Below, one piece after another: positions 1-5,607 of a stretch of 5,607 bases of DNA. Both the position numbers and the translations under genes were made by a program. Below the pieces are notes generated by a model, which saw nothing but the letters and a program-made list of their open reading frames with translations, had not been told where the DNA came from and ran no database searches. Source of the stretch: Candidatus Merdenecus merdavium (GTDB lineage: Bacteria; Bacillota; Clostridia; Lachnospirales; Lachnospiraceae); the NCBI GenBank assembly GCA_018715425.1, contig DVLR01000086.1, positions 1 to 5,607 on the forward strand. The letters run 5' to 3'. The first letter of the stretch is position 1, and each line of letters starts with the position of its first letter.

Positions 1-797
1 CAGTGGGGCTTCATGTGAAAATACCTTTTATTGACCGTATTGCACGAAGAGTGATCTTAAAAGAACAGGTTGTAGATTTTGCTCCACAGCCAGTGATCAC
101 AAAAGATAATGTAACCATGAGAATTGATACAGTAGTATTTTACCAAATCACAGATCCTAAGTTATTTGCTTACGGTGTGGAAAATCCAATTATGGCTATT
201 GAAAATTTAACGGCTACCACCCTTAGGAATATTATTGGTGATTTAGAATTAGATGAAACATTAACATCAAGAGAGACCATCAATACGAAAATGAGATCTT
301 CCTTGGATATTGCAACGGATCCTTGGGGAATTAAAGTAAACCGTGTAGAGCTTAAAAACATCATCCCTCCAGCAGCCATCCAAGACGCCATGGAGAAACA
401 GATGAAGGCAGAGCGTGAACGTCGTGAAGCCATTCTACGTGCGGAAGGTGAGAAAAAGTCTACCGTTTTAGTTGCAGAAGGTAAGAAAGAGTCAGCGATC
501 TTAGATGCTGAGGCAGAAAAACAAGCAGCTATTCTTCGAGGGGAAGCTCAAAAGCAGAGAATGGTTCTTGAAGCCGAAGGTGAAGCTGAGGCAATCTTAA
601 AAATTCAACAGGCGAATGCAGATGGACTGCGTTTTATAAAAGAAGCAGGTGTGGACGAAGCAGTCATCAGACTTAGAGGTTTAGAAGCATTTGAAAAAGC
701 TGCAGACGGAAAAGCTACAAAGATTATTATTCCATCTGAAATTCAAAATATGGCAGGACTTGTGAAGTCTATTACAGAAGTAGGAAAAGACTCTTAA
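1..797 (+). CDS. SPFH/stomatin-like (QmcA/YbbK-type) membrane scaffold protein, 5' end missing
   Basis: The 3' part of a gene that begins left of the window; the open frame enters at base 3 (a GTG there is read as internal valine), and 264 residues are visible before the TAA. Full-length relatives are roughly 300-320 residues, so only the N-terminal membrane anchor and the first part of the domain are missing. Residues 1-125 of the fragment are the SPFH/band-7 domain, with GLHVKIPFID, the TKDNVTMRID strand and the conserved DPWGIKV..VE..NIIPP ending. Residues 130-200 are a long charged coiled coil made of 11-residue repeats, followed by a C-terminal segment with IKEAGVDEAVIRLRGLEAFEKAA, typical of the QmcA/stomatin group. 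Family members are membrane-anchored oligomers that organise membrane microdomains and are often paired with a NfeD protein; whether such a partner lies upstream cannot be seen. A strong terminator follows, so this gene ends its transcription unit. The family call is firm, the exact role unknown. Confidence 0.93.
   Translation, partial: VGLHVKIPFIDRIARRVILKEQVVDFAPQPVITKDNVTMRIDTVVFYQITDPKLFAYGVENPIMAIENLTATTLRNIIGDLELDETLTSRETINTKMRSSLDIATDPWGIKVNRVELKNIIPPAAIQDAMEKQMKAERERREAILRAEGEKKSTVLVAEGKKESAILDAEAEKQAAILRGEAQKQRMVLEAEGEAEAILKIQQANADGLRFIKEAGVDEAVIRLRGLEAFEKAADGKATKIIIPSEIQNMAGLVKSITEVGKDS
429..593 (+). repeat. Five in-register 33-bp (11-residue) coiled-coil repeats inside the SPFH gene
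   Basis: Fragment residues 143-197 divide exactly into five units of 11 residues with the approximate pattern (A/T/M)-(I/V)-L-x-(A/G)-E-(G/A)-x-K/A-x-x. Examples are AILRAEGEKKS (first unit), AILDAEAEKQA (third) and MVLEAEGEAEA (fifth). The similarity is at protein level; the DNA units have diverged. An 11-residue period indicates a hendecad, nearly straight right-handed coiled coil, which is known for the stalk of stomatin/flotillin-type proteins and probably drives oligomerisation here. Confidence 0.75.
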
Positions 798-838
798 GGC
801 AGCTCAGCTGAAAAGCTATGTAAATAAGGGAAAAACGA

Positions 839-881
839 GGGTATTGCAGAATAACATATTATTTTTGCAATACCCTTTTTA
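839..881 (+). terminator. Rho-independent terminator of the SPFH gene
   Basis: GGGTATTGCA (839-848) pairs perfectly with TGCAATACCC (866-875). The stem extends inward by one G-U and two A-U pairs and leaves a loop of about 11 bases. Five T residues (876-880) follow directly. It lies 42 bases after the SPFH stop codon and isolates that gene from argF. An A-rich run on the left flank could give weak termination in the opposite direction as well. Confidence 0.9.
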
Positions 882-954
882 CGATTTGAGAGCCAGAAAT
901 GGTTATAGGAAGTGTCCTTAAGAATTTATGATGCAAAAGGATGAATATATGTTA

Positions 955-983
955 TTGAACAAAAAGGAGAAGAATGGTATTAT
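955..983 (+). promoter_or_regulatory. Candidate sigma-A promoter for argF
   Basis: TTGAAC (955-960, four of six matches to TTGACA) is separated by exactly 17 bases from TATTAT (978-983, five of six matches to TATAAT). The -10 is preceded by TGG (975-977), which is an extended -10 (TGn). Transcription would start near 990 and leave a leader of about 110 bases before argF. It is the best -35/-10 pair in the stretch between the terminator and argF. A sequence resembling half of an arginine-repressor box (ATGAATA, 941-947) lies just upstream of the -35. Confidence 0.55.
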
Positions 984-1085
984 TTATATCAGTTACTTCA
1001 CTTAAATGAAGCAGAAATATGAACTATTGACGAAGCTTCCCTACCATTGGTTCATCTTGCGTTGGGCATGAAGGGGAACACCGAA

Positions 1086-1092
1086 AAGGAGG
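1086..1092 (+). promoter_or_regulatory. Ribosome binding site that fixes the argF start
   Basis: AAGGAGG ends seven bases before ATG 1100, the ideal spacing. An in-frame TTG at 1097 would leave only four bases and adds just one residue, so ATG 1100 is preferred. Confidence 0.85.
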
Positions 1093-1099
1093 AATTTTG

Positions 1100-2035
1100 A
1101 TGAATTTAAAAGGACGTAGTTTTTTAACATTAAAGGATTTTACACCAGAGGAAATTTCATATTTGCTAGACCTTGCAGCGGATCTAAAAGCAAAAAAGAA
1201 AAATGGTATATTAGGAACTAGTTTAAAAGGAAAGAATGTAGCTTTGATCTTTGAAAAACCATCGACACGGACAAGATGTGCATTTACGGTTGCTTGTGTA
1301 GATGAAGGTGCTCATCCTGAATATTTAGGAAAAGATGATATTCAATTAGGTCATAAGGAAAGCGTAGAAGATACAGCAAGAGTTCTAGGAAGAATGTTCG
1401 ATGGAATTGAATTTCGAGGATTCCTTCACGAAAATGTGGAGAAGTTAGCAGAATATAGTGGTGTTCCGGTTTGGAATGGTTTAACAGACGATTATCATCC
1501 AACTCAGATTTTAGCAGACTTTTTAACCATGAGAGAACATTTAGGGGAATTAAAAGGACTTAATTTTGTATATTTAGGAGATGGTCGTAACAACATGGCC
1601 AATAGTTTAATGATAGGAAGTGCAAAAATGGGAATAAACTTTACCGTTATTGCACCAGAATCTTTATGGCCTAGCAAAGAATTAATAGAGACTTGTAAAG
1701 AATATGCTAAAGAATCTGGCAGTACCATATCTTTTACAGAAGATGTAAATGGTGTTGAAGGAGCAGATGTATTATATACCGATGTTTGGTGTTCTATGGG
1801 AGAAGAAGATAAGGCAAAAGAGCGTGTGCAAATGTTACGACCTTACCAAATCAACCAAGAATTAATGAATAAAACCAAAAATGATCGTACGATTTTCATG
1901 CATTGTTTACCAGCTGTAAAAGGGAATGAGGTAACAGAAGAGGTCTTTGAATCCAATCGATCTGTTGTCTTTGATGAGGCTGAAAATCGTATGCATACCA
2001 TCAAAGCTGTGATGGTGGCAACCCTAGGCGAATAG
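1100..2035 (+). CDS. argF: Ornithine carbamoyltransferase
   Basis: Cytosolic enzyme that joins carbamoyl phosphate and L-ornithine to give L-citrulline and phosphate, the sixth step of arginine synthesis; it forms trimers in the family. The 311-residue product matches the usual length and is complete. Residues 1-140 form the carbamoyl-phosphate domain, with STRTR at 55-59 and HPTQ at 133-136. The ornithine domain follows, with GDGRNNMANS at 160-169, D228 and the SMG loop at 232-234 (DVWCSMG). HCLP at 268-271 carries the catalytic cysteine C269. The SMG loop separates it from aspartate, acetylornithine and succinylornithine carbamoyltransferases. No other arginine gene is visible, so the catabolic version (arcB, arginine deiminase pathway) cannot be excluded, but no arcA or arcC neighbour supports it. 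It has its own candidate promoter (955-983) and a strong ribosome binding site. No obvious terminator follows, so transcription may continue into the next genes. Confidence 0.95.
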   Translation: MNLKGRSFLTLKDFTPEEISYLLDLAADLKAKKKNGILGTSLKGKNVALIFEKPSTRTRCAFTVACVDEGAHPEYLGKDDIQLGHKESVEDTARVLGRMFDGIEFRGFLHENVEKLAEYSGVPVWNGLTDDYHPTQILADFLTMREHLGELKGLNFVYLGDGRNNMANSLMIGSAKMGINFTVIAPESLWPSKELIETCKEYAKESGSTISFTEDVNGVEGADVLYTDVWCSMGEEDKAKERVQMLRPYQINQELMNKTKNDRTIFMHCLPAVKGNEVTEEVFESNRSVVFDEAENRMHTIKAVMVATLGE

Positions 2036-2083
2036 TAGTATTTCTTTGTCTTGTAAGAAACAAAAGATAAAGGAGGAGGGACG

Positions 2084-2356
2084 ATGAAAGGAAAAAAAGA
2101 GCGACAGTCACATAGGAGTATTTATGCAGTAGTGGTTAGTGTGCTGATCGTAATCCTCACCTTTTTTGCATTTATGGATTTTGGAATGAGATTTCATCTC
2201 TTTCCTTTGGTTTTTTTCTTAGGCGCCATATTAAATGGAATTTTAATGGTATATTATAGTCAAAAAAAGAAAAAAATAGGAATGATTATTTTTGGATTCA
2301 TAGCCGTTGCTTTGGTAATCCTTGGAATCGTTTTGTGCATTCAGATATGGAGGTAG
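2084..2356 (+). CDS. Small three-helix membrane protein of unknown function
   Basis: A 90-residue protein with a basic N-terminus (residues 2-11, KGKKERQSHR) and three hydrophobic segments at about 13-31, 39-58 and 65-88. The KKKK run at 61-64 and the basic N-terminus predict a cytoplasmic N-terminus and second loop, and an outside C-terminus (positive-inside rule). There is no catalytic motif. It has a strong AGGAGG site at 2071-2076, seven bases before the ATG, so it is very likely translated. Its stop codon is separated from the birA start by two bases, and the birA ribosome binding site lies inside its last codons, which suggests coupled translation. Small membrane proteins at this position next to birA/coaX occur in other Clostridia; it may belong to one of the DUF families defined in Lachnospiraceae (from memory perhaps DUF6637), but this is not certain. 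No function is proposed. Confidence 0.82.
   Translation: MKGKKERQSHRSIYAVVVSVLIVILTFFAFMDFGMRFHLFPLVFFLGAILNGILMVYYSQKKKKIGMIIFGFIAVALVILGIVLCIQIWR
2349..2353 (+). promoter_or_regulatory. Ribosome binding site that decides the birA start
   Basis: GGAGG within the 3' end of the membrane-protein gene lies five bases before ATG 2359. The alternative in-frame starts GTG 2335 and ATG 2347 lie upstream of or directly next to it and have no site of their own, so ATG 2359 is the likely start. Confidence 0.7.
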
Positions 2357-2358
2357 GT

Positions 2359-3168
2359 ATGGCAGGAGATCGTAATCCTTCAAAAAAAATCCAAGATTTA
2401 TTAAAAACCGTAGACATGGGAAGAAACTTGATTTATTATAGAGAGACAGGTTCTACGAATGAAGATGCAAAAGCTTTAGCAAAATCAGGTGCCAAACATG
2501 GCACCTTGGTTTTAGCCCACTGGCAAAAAAATGGATATGGAAGAAGAGGGAGATCTTGGATCTTAAACAAGGGGGAAGGCATTGCCATGACTCTTATTTT
2601 AAGGCCAGAGTTTGAACCTAAATTTGCTTTTCTTTTAACCCTTGTAATGGCAATTAGTGTAGCAAGATCTATGGAAAGCCTATATGGATTAGAGGCTAAA
2701 ATCAAATGGCCCAATGATATTATAATAGGCAGGAAAAAAGTCTGTGGTATTTTAACTACAATGAGTGCGGATGTAACTAAGATCCATTACGTACTTGTTG
2801 GGGTGGGCATTAATTGCAGTGTAACGGTTTTTCCAGATGAATTAAAGGATCGAGCCACTTCTATTCAACTAGAACTTGGGCATAGGATCCAGCAGGAGGA
2901 GCTCATTGCCAGATGTATGGAAAATTTTGAAGCAGACTATGAAACATTGATAAAAACCAAAGATCTTTCCTTGTTATTAGAAGAATATAATCGCCGACTC
3001 ATTCATCTAAATCAAAGGATTCGAGTCTTAGATGGTGAGTCTTCCTATGAAGGAATTTCAAGAGGGATAAATTCTTTAGGAGAGTTACTGGTAACAACGA
3101 AGAATGGAGAAACAACCACTCTTCATTCAGGAGAAATATCTATTAGAGGTCTGCATGGATATCTATAG
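2359..3168 (+). CDS. birA: Biotin-[acetyl-CoA-carboxylase] ligase, single-function (no DNA-binding domain)
   Basis: Cytosolic enzyme that activates biotin with ATP to biotinyl-5'-AMP and transfers it to a lysine of biotin carrier domains, for example in acetyl-CoA, pyruvate or oxaloacetate carboxylases. From ATG 2359 the product is 269 residues. The catalytic domain begins almost at once: STN at 32-34, the biotinyl-AMP loop GYGRRGRSW at 59-67 (GRGRRG in E. coli), KWPND at 116-120, the biotin-contact lysine K127 in KVCGIL, and GVGIN at 148-152. Residues from about 220 form the SH3-like C-terminal domain, ending in GEISIRG. The helix-turn-helix domain of about 60 residues found in bifunctional BirA repressors is absent, so it should not act directly as the biotin repressor. 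It follows the small membrane protein by two bases and precedes the 3189 gene by 20, within the same transcription unit. Confidence 0.93.
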   Translation: MAGDRNPSKKIQDLLKTVDMGRNLIYYRETGSTNEDAKALAKSGAKHGTLVLAHWQKNGYGRRGRSWILNKGEGIAMTLILRPEFEPKFAFLLTLVMAISVARSMESLYGLEAKIKWPNDIIIGRKKVCGILTTMSADVTKIHYVLVGVGINCSVTVFPDELKDRATSIQLELGHRIQQEELIARCMENFEADYETLIKTKDLSLLLEEYNRRLIHLNQRIRVLDGESSYEGISRGINSLGELLVTTKNGETTTLHSGEISIRGLHGYL

Positions 3169-3188
3169 AGGATAAAGGAGAAAACTGG

Positions 3189-3533
3189 ATGGATTTAGAG
3201 AACAAAGTGTTATGTGGGGCTAGTTCCTACGAAAAGAAATATTACTTAGATCAAGATTTTGAAGGTCTTCCTGACTTTATTAAAGATGAATTAAAAGTAA
3301 TGTGTGTACTTTTTACAGAAGAGATCGGTGGCATTTTAACGTTAGAATATGAAGAAGATGGAACCCTTTGCTTTCACGTTGAGGCAAAAGAGGCCGACTA
3401 TATGTTTGATGAAATTGGAAGTGCACTAAAGATCAAAGAATTACAGAAGACGAAGGTTGATCTGCTAAGATCTTTAGAATTATACTACAAAGTGTTCTTT
3501 TTAGGAGAAGATTTATTGGAGGAAGATGAATGA
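3189..3533 (+). CDS. Small acidic protein of unknown function (DUF6145-like)
   Basis: A 114-residue soluble protein, rich in Asp and Glu and ending in a run of acidic residues (EEDE). Visible landmarks are LCGASSYEKKYY at 8-19, LPDFIKDELKVMCVLFTEE at 27-45, GGILTLEYEEDG at 47-58, and a C-terminal helical part with DEIGSALKIKELQ at 74-86. There is no signal peptide or membrane segment, and the three cysteines (9, 39, 61) form no metal-binding pattern. From memory it resembles the family named DUF6145 in Lachnospiraceae, which has no known function; this should be confirmed by profile search. An AAAGGAG site (3174-3180) lies eight bases before the ATG. Its stop codon overlaps the coaX start by four bases (ATGA), so its translation is probably coupled to coaX and its dose tied to it. 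A part in CoA or biotin metabolism is only a guess from position. Confidence 0.85.
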   Translation: MDLENKVLCGASSYEKKYYLDQDFEGLPDFIKDELKVMCVLFTEEIGGILTLEYEEDGTLCFHVEAKEADYMFDEIGSALKIKELQKTKVDLLRSLELYYKVFFLGEDLLEEDE

Positions 3534-4306
3534 TGTTGATGGTAGTAGATGTAGGAAATACAGATATTACAGTTGGTTTTTTTAAAGGAGAAGAATTAAA
3601 AGCCACTTTTCGAATGGTTACGAGAGAGTCTAGAACTTCTGATGAATATGGAATGTTTATTTGTAATCTAGCCGAGAGAAAAGGGATAAAAATAGAGGAA
3701 ATTGAAGATGTGATCATGGGTTCTGTCGTTCCTGATATTATGTACTCTCTCACTAGAGGTATCATTAAATATTTAAATATTCATCCTATGATCGTTGGAC
3801 CTGGAACAAAAACAGGGATTCGAGTGACAACAGTAAATCCTAAAGAAATTGGAGCAGATAGGATCATTGATGCTGTAGCAGCATATGAAATCTATGGTGG
3901 TCCGGTGTTAGTTGTGGACTTTGGAACAGCAAGTACCTATGATTTGATTACGGAAGATGGAACCTTTTTAGCTGGTGTTACGGCACCTGGAATCTCCATA
4001 TCCGCAAAAGCTTTGTGGCAGGATGCTGCTAAATTACCTAAAATTGAGATTAAGAAACCAGACAGTATATTGGCTAAGGAAACCATTTCTAGTATGCAAG
4101 CTGGACTTGTCTTTGGTACCATTGGTCAAACGGAGTATATTATTACTCATATGATCAAAGAATCTGGACTTAAAAACGTAAAGATAGTGGCAACTGGTGG
4201 GTTAGGGAAAATTATTTCTGATGAAACAGAGTCCATTCAGTACTACGATAATATGCTAACATTAAAGGGGCTACGTATTATTTATAACAAATGTAAGAAG
4301 AATTAA
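3530..4306 (+). CDS. coaX: Type III pantothenate kinase
   Basis: Cytosolic enzyme that phosphorylates pantothenate with ATP, the first committed step to coenzyme A. The type III family needs a monovalent cation, acts as a dimer and is not feedback-inhibited by CoA. The 258 residues match the usual 255-260. Motifs of the ASKHA fold are in order: DVGNT at 7-11 (phosphate loop), SVVP at 65-68, GPGTKTG at 90-96 for pantothenate, GADR at 108-111 with the catalytic aspartate D110, and DFGTA at 130-134. Residue 12 is Asp where most relatives have Asn after DVGNT, a mild change. The start is ATG 3530, seven bases after GGAGG (3518-3522); ATG 3533 and ATG 3539 are possible but too far from that site. 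It overlaps the preceding gene by four bases and dusB begins 11 bases after its stop. Confidence 0.95.
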   Translation: MMLMVVDVGNTDITVGFFKGEELKATFRMVTRESRTSDEYGMFICNLAERKGIKIEEIEDVIMGSVVPDIMYSLTRGIIKYLNIHPMIVGPGTKTGIRVTTVNPKEIGADRIIDAVAAYEIYGGPVLVVDFGTASTYDLITEDGTFLAGVTAPGISISAKALWQDAAKLPKIEIKKPDSILAKETISSMQAGLVFGTIGQTEYIITHMIKESGLKNVKIVATGGLGKIISDETESIQYYDNMLTLKGLRIIYNKCKKN

Positions 4307-4317
4307 GGAAAATCAAT

Positions 4318-5274
4318 ATGGGATTTAAGATAGGAAATATACAGCTGAAGAATGACCTGATATTAGGGCCTATGGCAGGAGTTACAGACCTGCCTTTTCG
4401 TTTGCTATGTAAAGAGCAAGGTGTAGGACTCATGTATATGGAGATGATCAGTGCTAAAGCATTGCTGTACGAAAATAAGAATACCGAAGGATTACTAGAA
4501 ATACGGCCAGAGGAAAGTCCAATATCTTTACAGCTTTTTGGTTCAGATCCTTACATTATTAGTGAAATGGCTAAAAGAATTGAGGATAGACCCTTTGATA
4601 TTTTAGATATCAATATGGGATGTCCAGTGCCAAAGGTTGTGAATAATGGAGAGGGATCTGCACTGATGAAGCAGCCAAAATTAATTTCGGAAATCGTTAC
4701 AAAAACAGTTAAGGCAATACAAAAACCAGTTACCGTAAAGATTAGAAAAGGATTTGATGACACCTGTATCAACGCCGTTGAAATTGCAAAAATCATAGAA
4801 GATAGTGGCGCCAGTGCCGTAGCTGTCCATGGACGTACGAGAGAAGAATACTATTCTGGTACAGCGGACTGGAAGATCATAAAAAAGGTAAAAGAAAACG
4901 TGTCTATTCCAGTCATTGGAAGTGGAGATGTAATAGACGGTAAAAGTGCCAAAGCCATGAAAGAAGAAACTGGGTGCGATGGTATCATGATAGCTAGAGG
5001 TGCTAGAGGAAATCCTTGGATCTTTAGTGAAATCCTTCATTATCTCAATACAGGAGAAGAGGCAAAGAGACCTTCCATAGAGATGTTAAAAGAAACCATT
5101 CTTCGTCATGCTAAAAAACAAGTCTTGTATAAAGGTGAATTCATAGGAATAAGAGAGATGAGAAAGCACATCGCTTGGTATACGGCGGGGTATCCACATT
5201 CAGCATCATTGAGAAGAAGGGTGAATGAAGTAGAAGACTTAGAATCTCTAGAAGAATTATTAACATCCTTATAA
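4318..5274 (+). CDS. dusB: tRNA-dihydrouridine synthase (DusB type)
   Basis: FMN-dependent enzyme that reduces particular uridines in the D-loop of tRNA to dihydrouridine, using NADPH. The complete 318-residue product has a TIM-barrel domain with the FMN-contact motif GPMAGVTD at 17-24, the QLFG strand at 72-75, NMGCPVPK at 99-106 with the catalytic cysteine C102, VKIRKG at 140-145, HGRTREEYYSG at 171-181, and the FMN phosphate-binding GSGD (201-204) and ARGARGNPW (226-234). The C-terminal helical tRNA-binding domain carries MRKHIAWY. These details fit the DusB/YacF-Nif3 group common in Firmicutes; assignment to subtype rests on overall resemblance. A modest AAGGA (4305-4309) overlapping the coaX stop lies eight bases before the ATG, so translation probably follows from coaX. 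No good terminator is seen in the 69 bases after the stop. Confidence 0.95.
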   Translation: MGFKIGNIQLKNDLILGPMAGVTDLPFRLLCKEQGVGLMYMEMISAKALLYENKNTEGLLEIRPEESPISLQLFGSDPYIISEMAKRIEDRPFDILDINMGCPVPKVVNNGEGSALMKQPKLISEIVTKTVKAIQKPVTVKIRKGFDDTCINAVEIAKIIEDSGASAVAVHGRTREEYYSGTADWKIIKKVKENVSIPVIGSGDVIDGKSAKAMKEETGCDGIMIARGARGNPWIFSEILHYLNTGEEAKRPSIEMLKETILRHAKKQVLYKGEFIGIREMRKHIAWYTAGYPHSASLRRRVNEVEDLESLEELLTSL

Positions 5275-5343
5275 GGTAAAAAGAACCTAGTCTTTCTTGC
5301 TTCAAACCATCATATACTAAAGTAAAATTGTATTGGTGGTTAG

Positions 5344-5607
5344 ATGGAGGAAACGTATCGTTTTTTAATGTTAGAAGTATTAAAAGTACCGAAAAGGATA
5401 AAAAGTCCCTTTTTATATAGATTCCTTCCCAAGAAAGTAAGGCAGAGAAAAAAAGAGGAACGAATAAGAAATAAGTTGCCAGTAGAAAAAGAAGAAATAA
5501 CTGCTTACGGGCAGTTAGGATTAAAAGTGACGCTACCTTATTCTTATGCTGACTTTGAAGCAATGGAAAGAGAAGAAGCATCTGGTATTTTCCTTCGTAT
5601 TATAGAA
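5344..5607 (+). CDS. Start of an unrecognised gene, cut off by the window edge
   Basis: An open frame of 88 codons from ATG 5344 that is still open at the last base. The N-terminal half is strongly basic, with clusters KVPKRIK at 14-20 and KKVRQRKKEER at 30-40. The part from about 52 has a folded-protein look (ITAYGQLGLKVTLPYSY, 52-68) and ends with FEAMEREEASGIFLRIIE. There is no signal peptide, clear membrane helix or known motif. Codon use looks like that of the neighbours and the frame is free of stops over 264 bases, which supports a real gene. The start is weakly defined: only GGTGG at 5335-5339 precedes the ATG, four bases away; ATG 5368 is an alternative without a well-placed site. 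The gene lies 69 bases after dusB on the same strand, probably in the same unit. In related genomes greA and lysS often lie near dusB, but this is neither of them. No function is proposed. Confidence 0.7.
   Translation, partial: MEETYRFLMLEVLKVPKRIKSPFLYRFLPKKVRQRKKEERIRNKLPVEKEEITAYGQLGLKVTLPYSYADFEAMEREEASGIFLRIIE

Larger units (their letters stand above)
918..1100 (+). pseudogene. Possible decayed C-terminal end of an unknown gene
   Basis: Reading from 918 in steps of three gives protein-like sequence interrupted by TGA at 942 and TGA at 1020 and ending at TGA 1098-1100. The two stretches between the stops are each 25 codons and look like real protein: the first contains GEEWYYLYQLLHLNEAEI, the second TIDEASLPLVHLALGMKGN. 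A TAG at 906 lies further upstream in the same frame. The final TGA overlaps the argF ATG (TGATG), as in translationally coupled operon genes. Both internal TGA codons could derive from CGA by single C-to-T changes. Against this, the number of stops is about what random AT-rich DNA would give, and the promoter proposed for argF lies inside it. No family is recognised. The call rests only on amino-acid texture and the neat junction. Confidence 0.25.

Noticed and set aside
942..1022. Two in-frame TGA codons read as selenocysteine
   Set aside because: No selenoprotein family or stem-loop is recognised around the codons, and a TAG stop lies upstream in the same frame; decay or chance is simpler.
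1027..1092. T-box-like sequence (GGGGAACACCG) upstream of argF
   Set aside because: It only loosely resembles the T-box core GGGTGGNACCGCG. The leader is too short for a specifier stem, and no terminator/antiterminator pair lies between it and the gene.
2041..2060. Hairpin TTTCTT/AAGAAA after argF as a terminator
   Set aside because: Six mostly A-T pairs and no T-run afterwards; too weak to call an intrinsic terminator.
2335..2358. Upstream GTG/ATG starts for birA
   Set aside because: They have no ribosome binding site of their own, add no domain, and overlap the membrane-protein gene; ATG 2359 is placed after GGAGG.
5282..5296. Short AAGA/TCTT hairpin after dusB as a terminator
   Set aside because: Only about five weak pairs without a T tract.
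5297..5318. Promoter for the last gene from TTGCTT and TATACT
   Set aside because: The -10-like TATACT is good, but the -35-like element is only 10 bases away and no match exists at 16-18 bases.
5141..5581. Long open frame on the minus strand opposite the dusB end and the last gene
   Set aside because: It overlaps the conserved C-terminus of DusB, is very rich in Leu and Phe as expected from the complement of Lys/Glu-rich coding DNA, and has no family resemblance.

Overview
The window looks like an ordinary chromosomal housekeeping segment of a low-GC Gram-positive anaerobe of the class Clostridia, most like Lachnospiraceae or the Alkaliphilus group. The reasons are the AT-rich DNA, strong AAGGAGG-type ribosome binding sites, all genes on one strand with small gaps, a CoaX-type (type III) pantothenate kinase, and the order biotin ligase - small acidic protein - coaX - dusB. 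The genus is an inference; there is no rRNA or other decisive marker.

Layout. Positions 1-797 carry the 3' part of a stomatin/QmcA-type SPFH membrane-scaffold gene, which ends at a clear intrinsic terminator (839-881). Positions 798-1099 hold no intact gene. They contain the terminator, a good sigma-A-like promoter (955-983) and, in one reading frame running into the argF start, what may be the decayed tail of an older gene. From 1100 the genes run argF (ornithine carbamoyltransferase), a 90-residue three-helix membrane protein, birA (biotin-protein ligase without the DNA-binding domain), a 114-residue acidic protein of unknown function, coaX (pantothenate kinase), dusB (tRNA-dihydrouridine synthase) and, at 5344, the start of an unrecognised gene that runs off the window.

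How the genes fit together. No convincing terminator is visible between argF and the end of the window. The genes from 2084 to 5274 are tightly packed (gaps of 2, 20 and 11 bases and one 4-base overlap), so they are probably one transcription unit, possibly driven in part from the argF promoter. The shared theme is cofactor supply: BirA attaches biotin to carboxylases and CoaX starts coenzyme A synthesis, both needed for acyl-CoA metabolism. DusB modifies tRNA, and argF makes citrulline for arginine synthesis (or works in the reverse, catabolic direction). The two small proteins are of unknown function but sit inside this unit.

No mobile element, CRISPR array, RNA gene, defence system or evidently novel system was seen. 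The points most worth a second look are the possible gene relic upstream of argF, the unidentified gene at the right edge, and the two small uncharacterised proteins.
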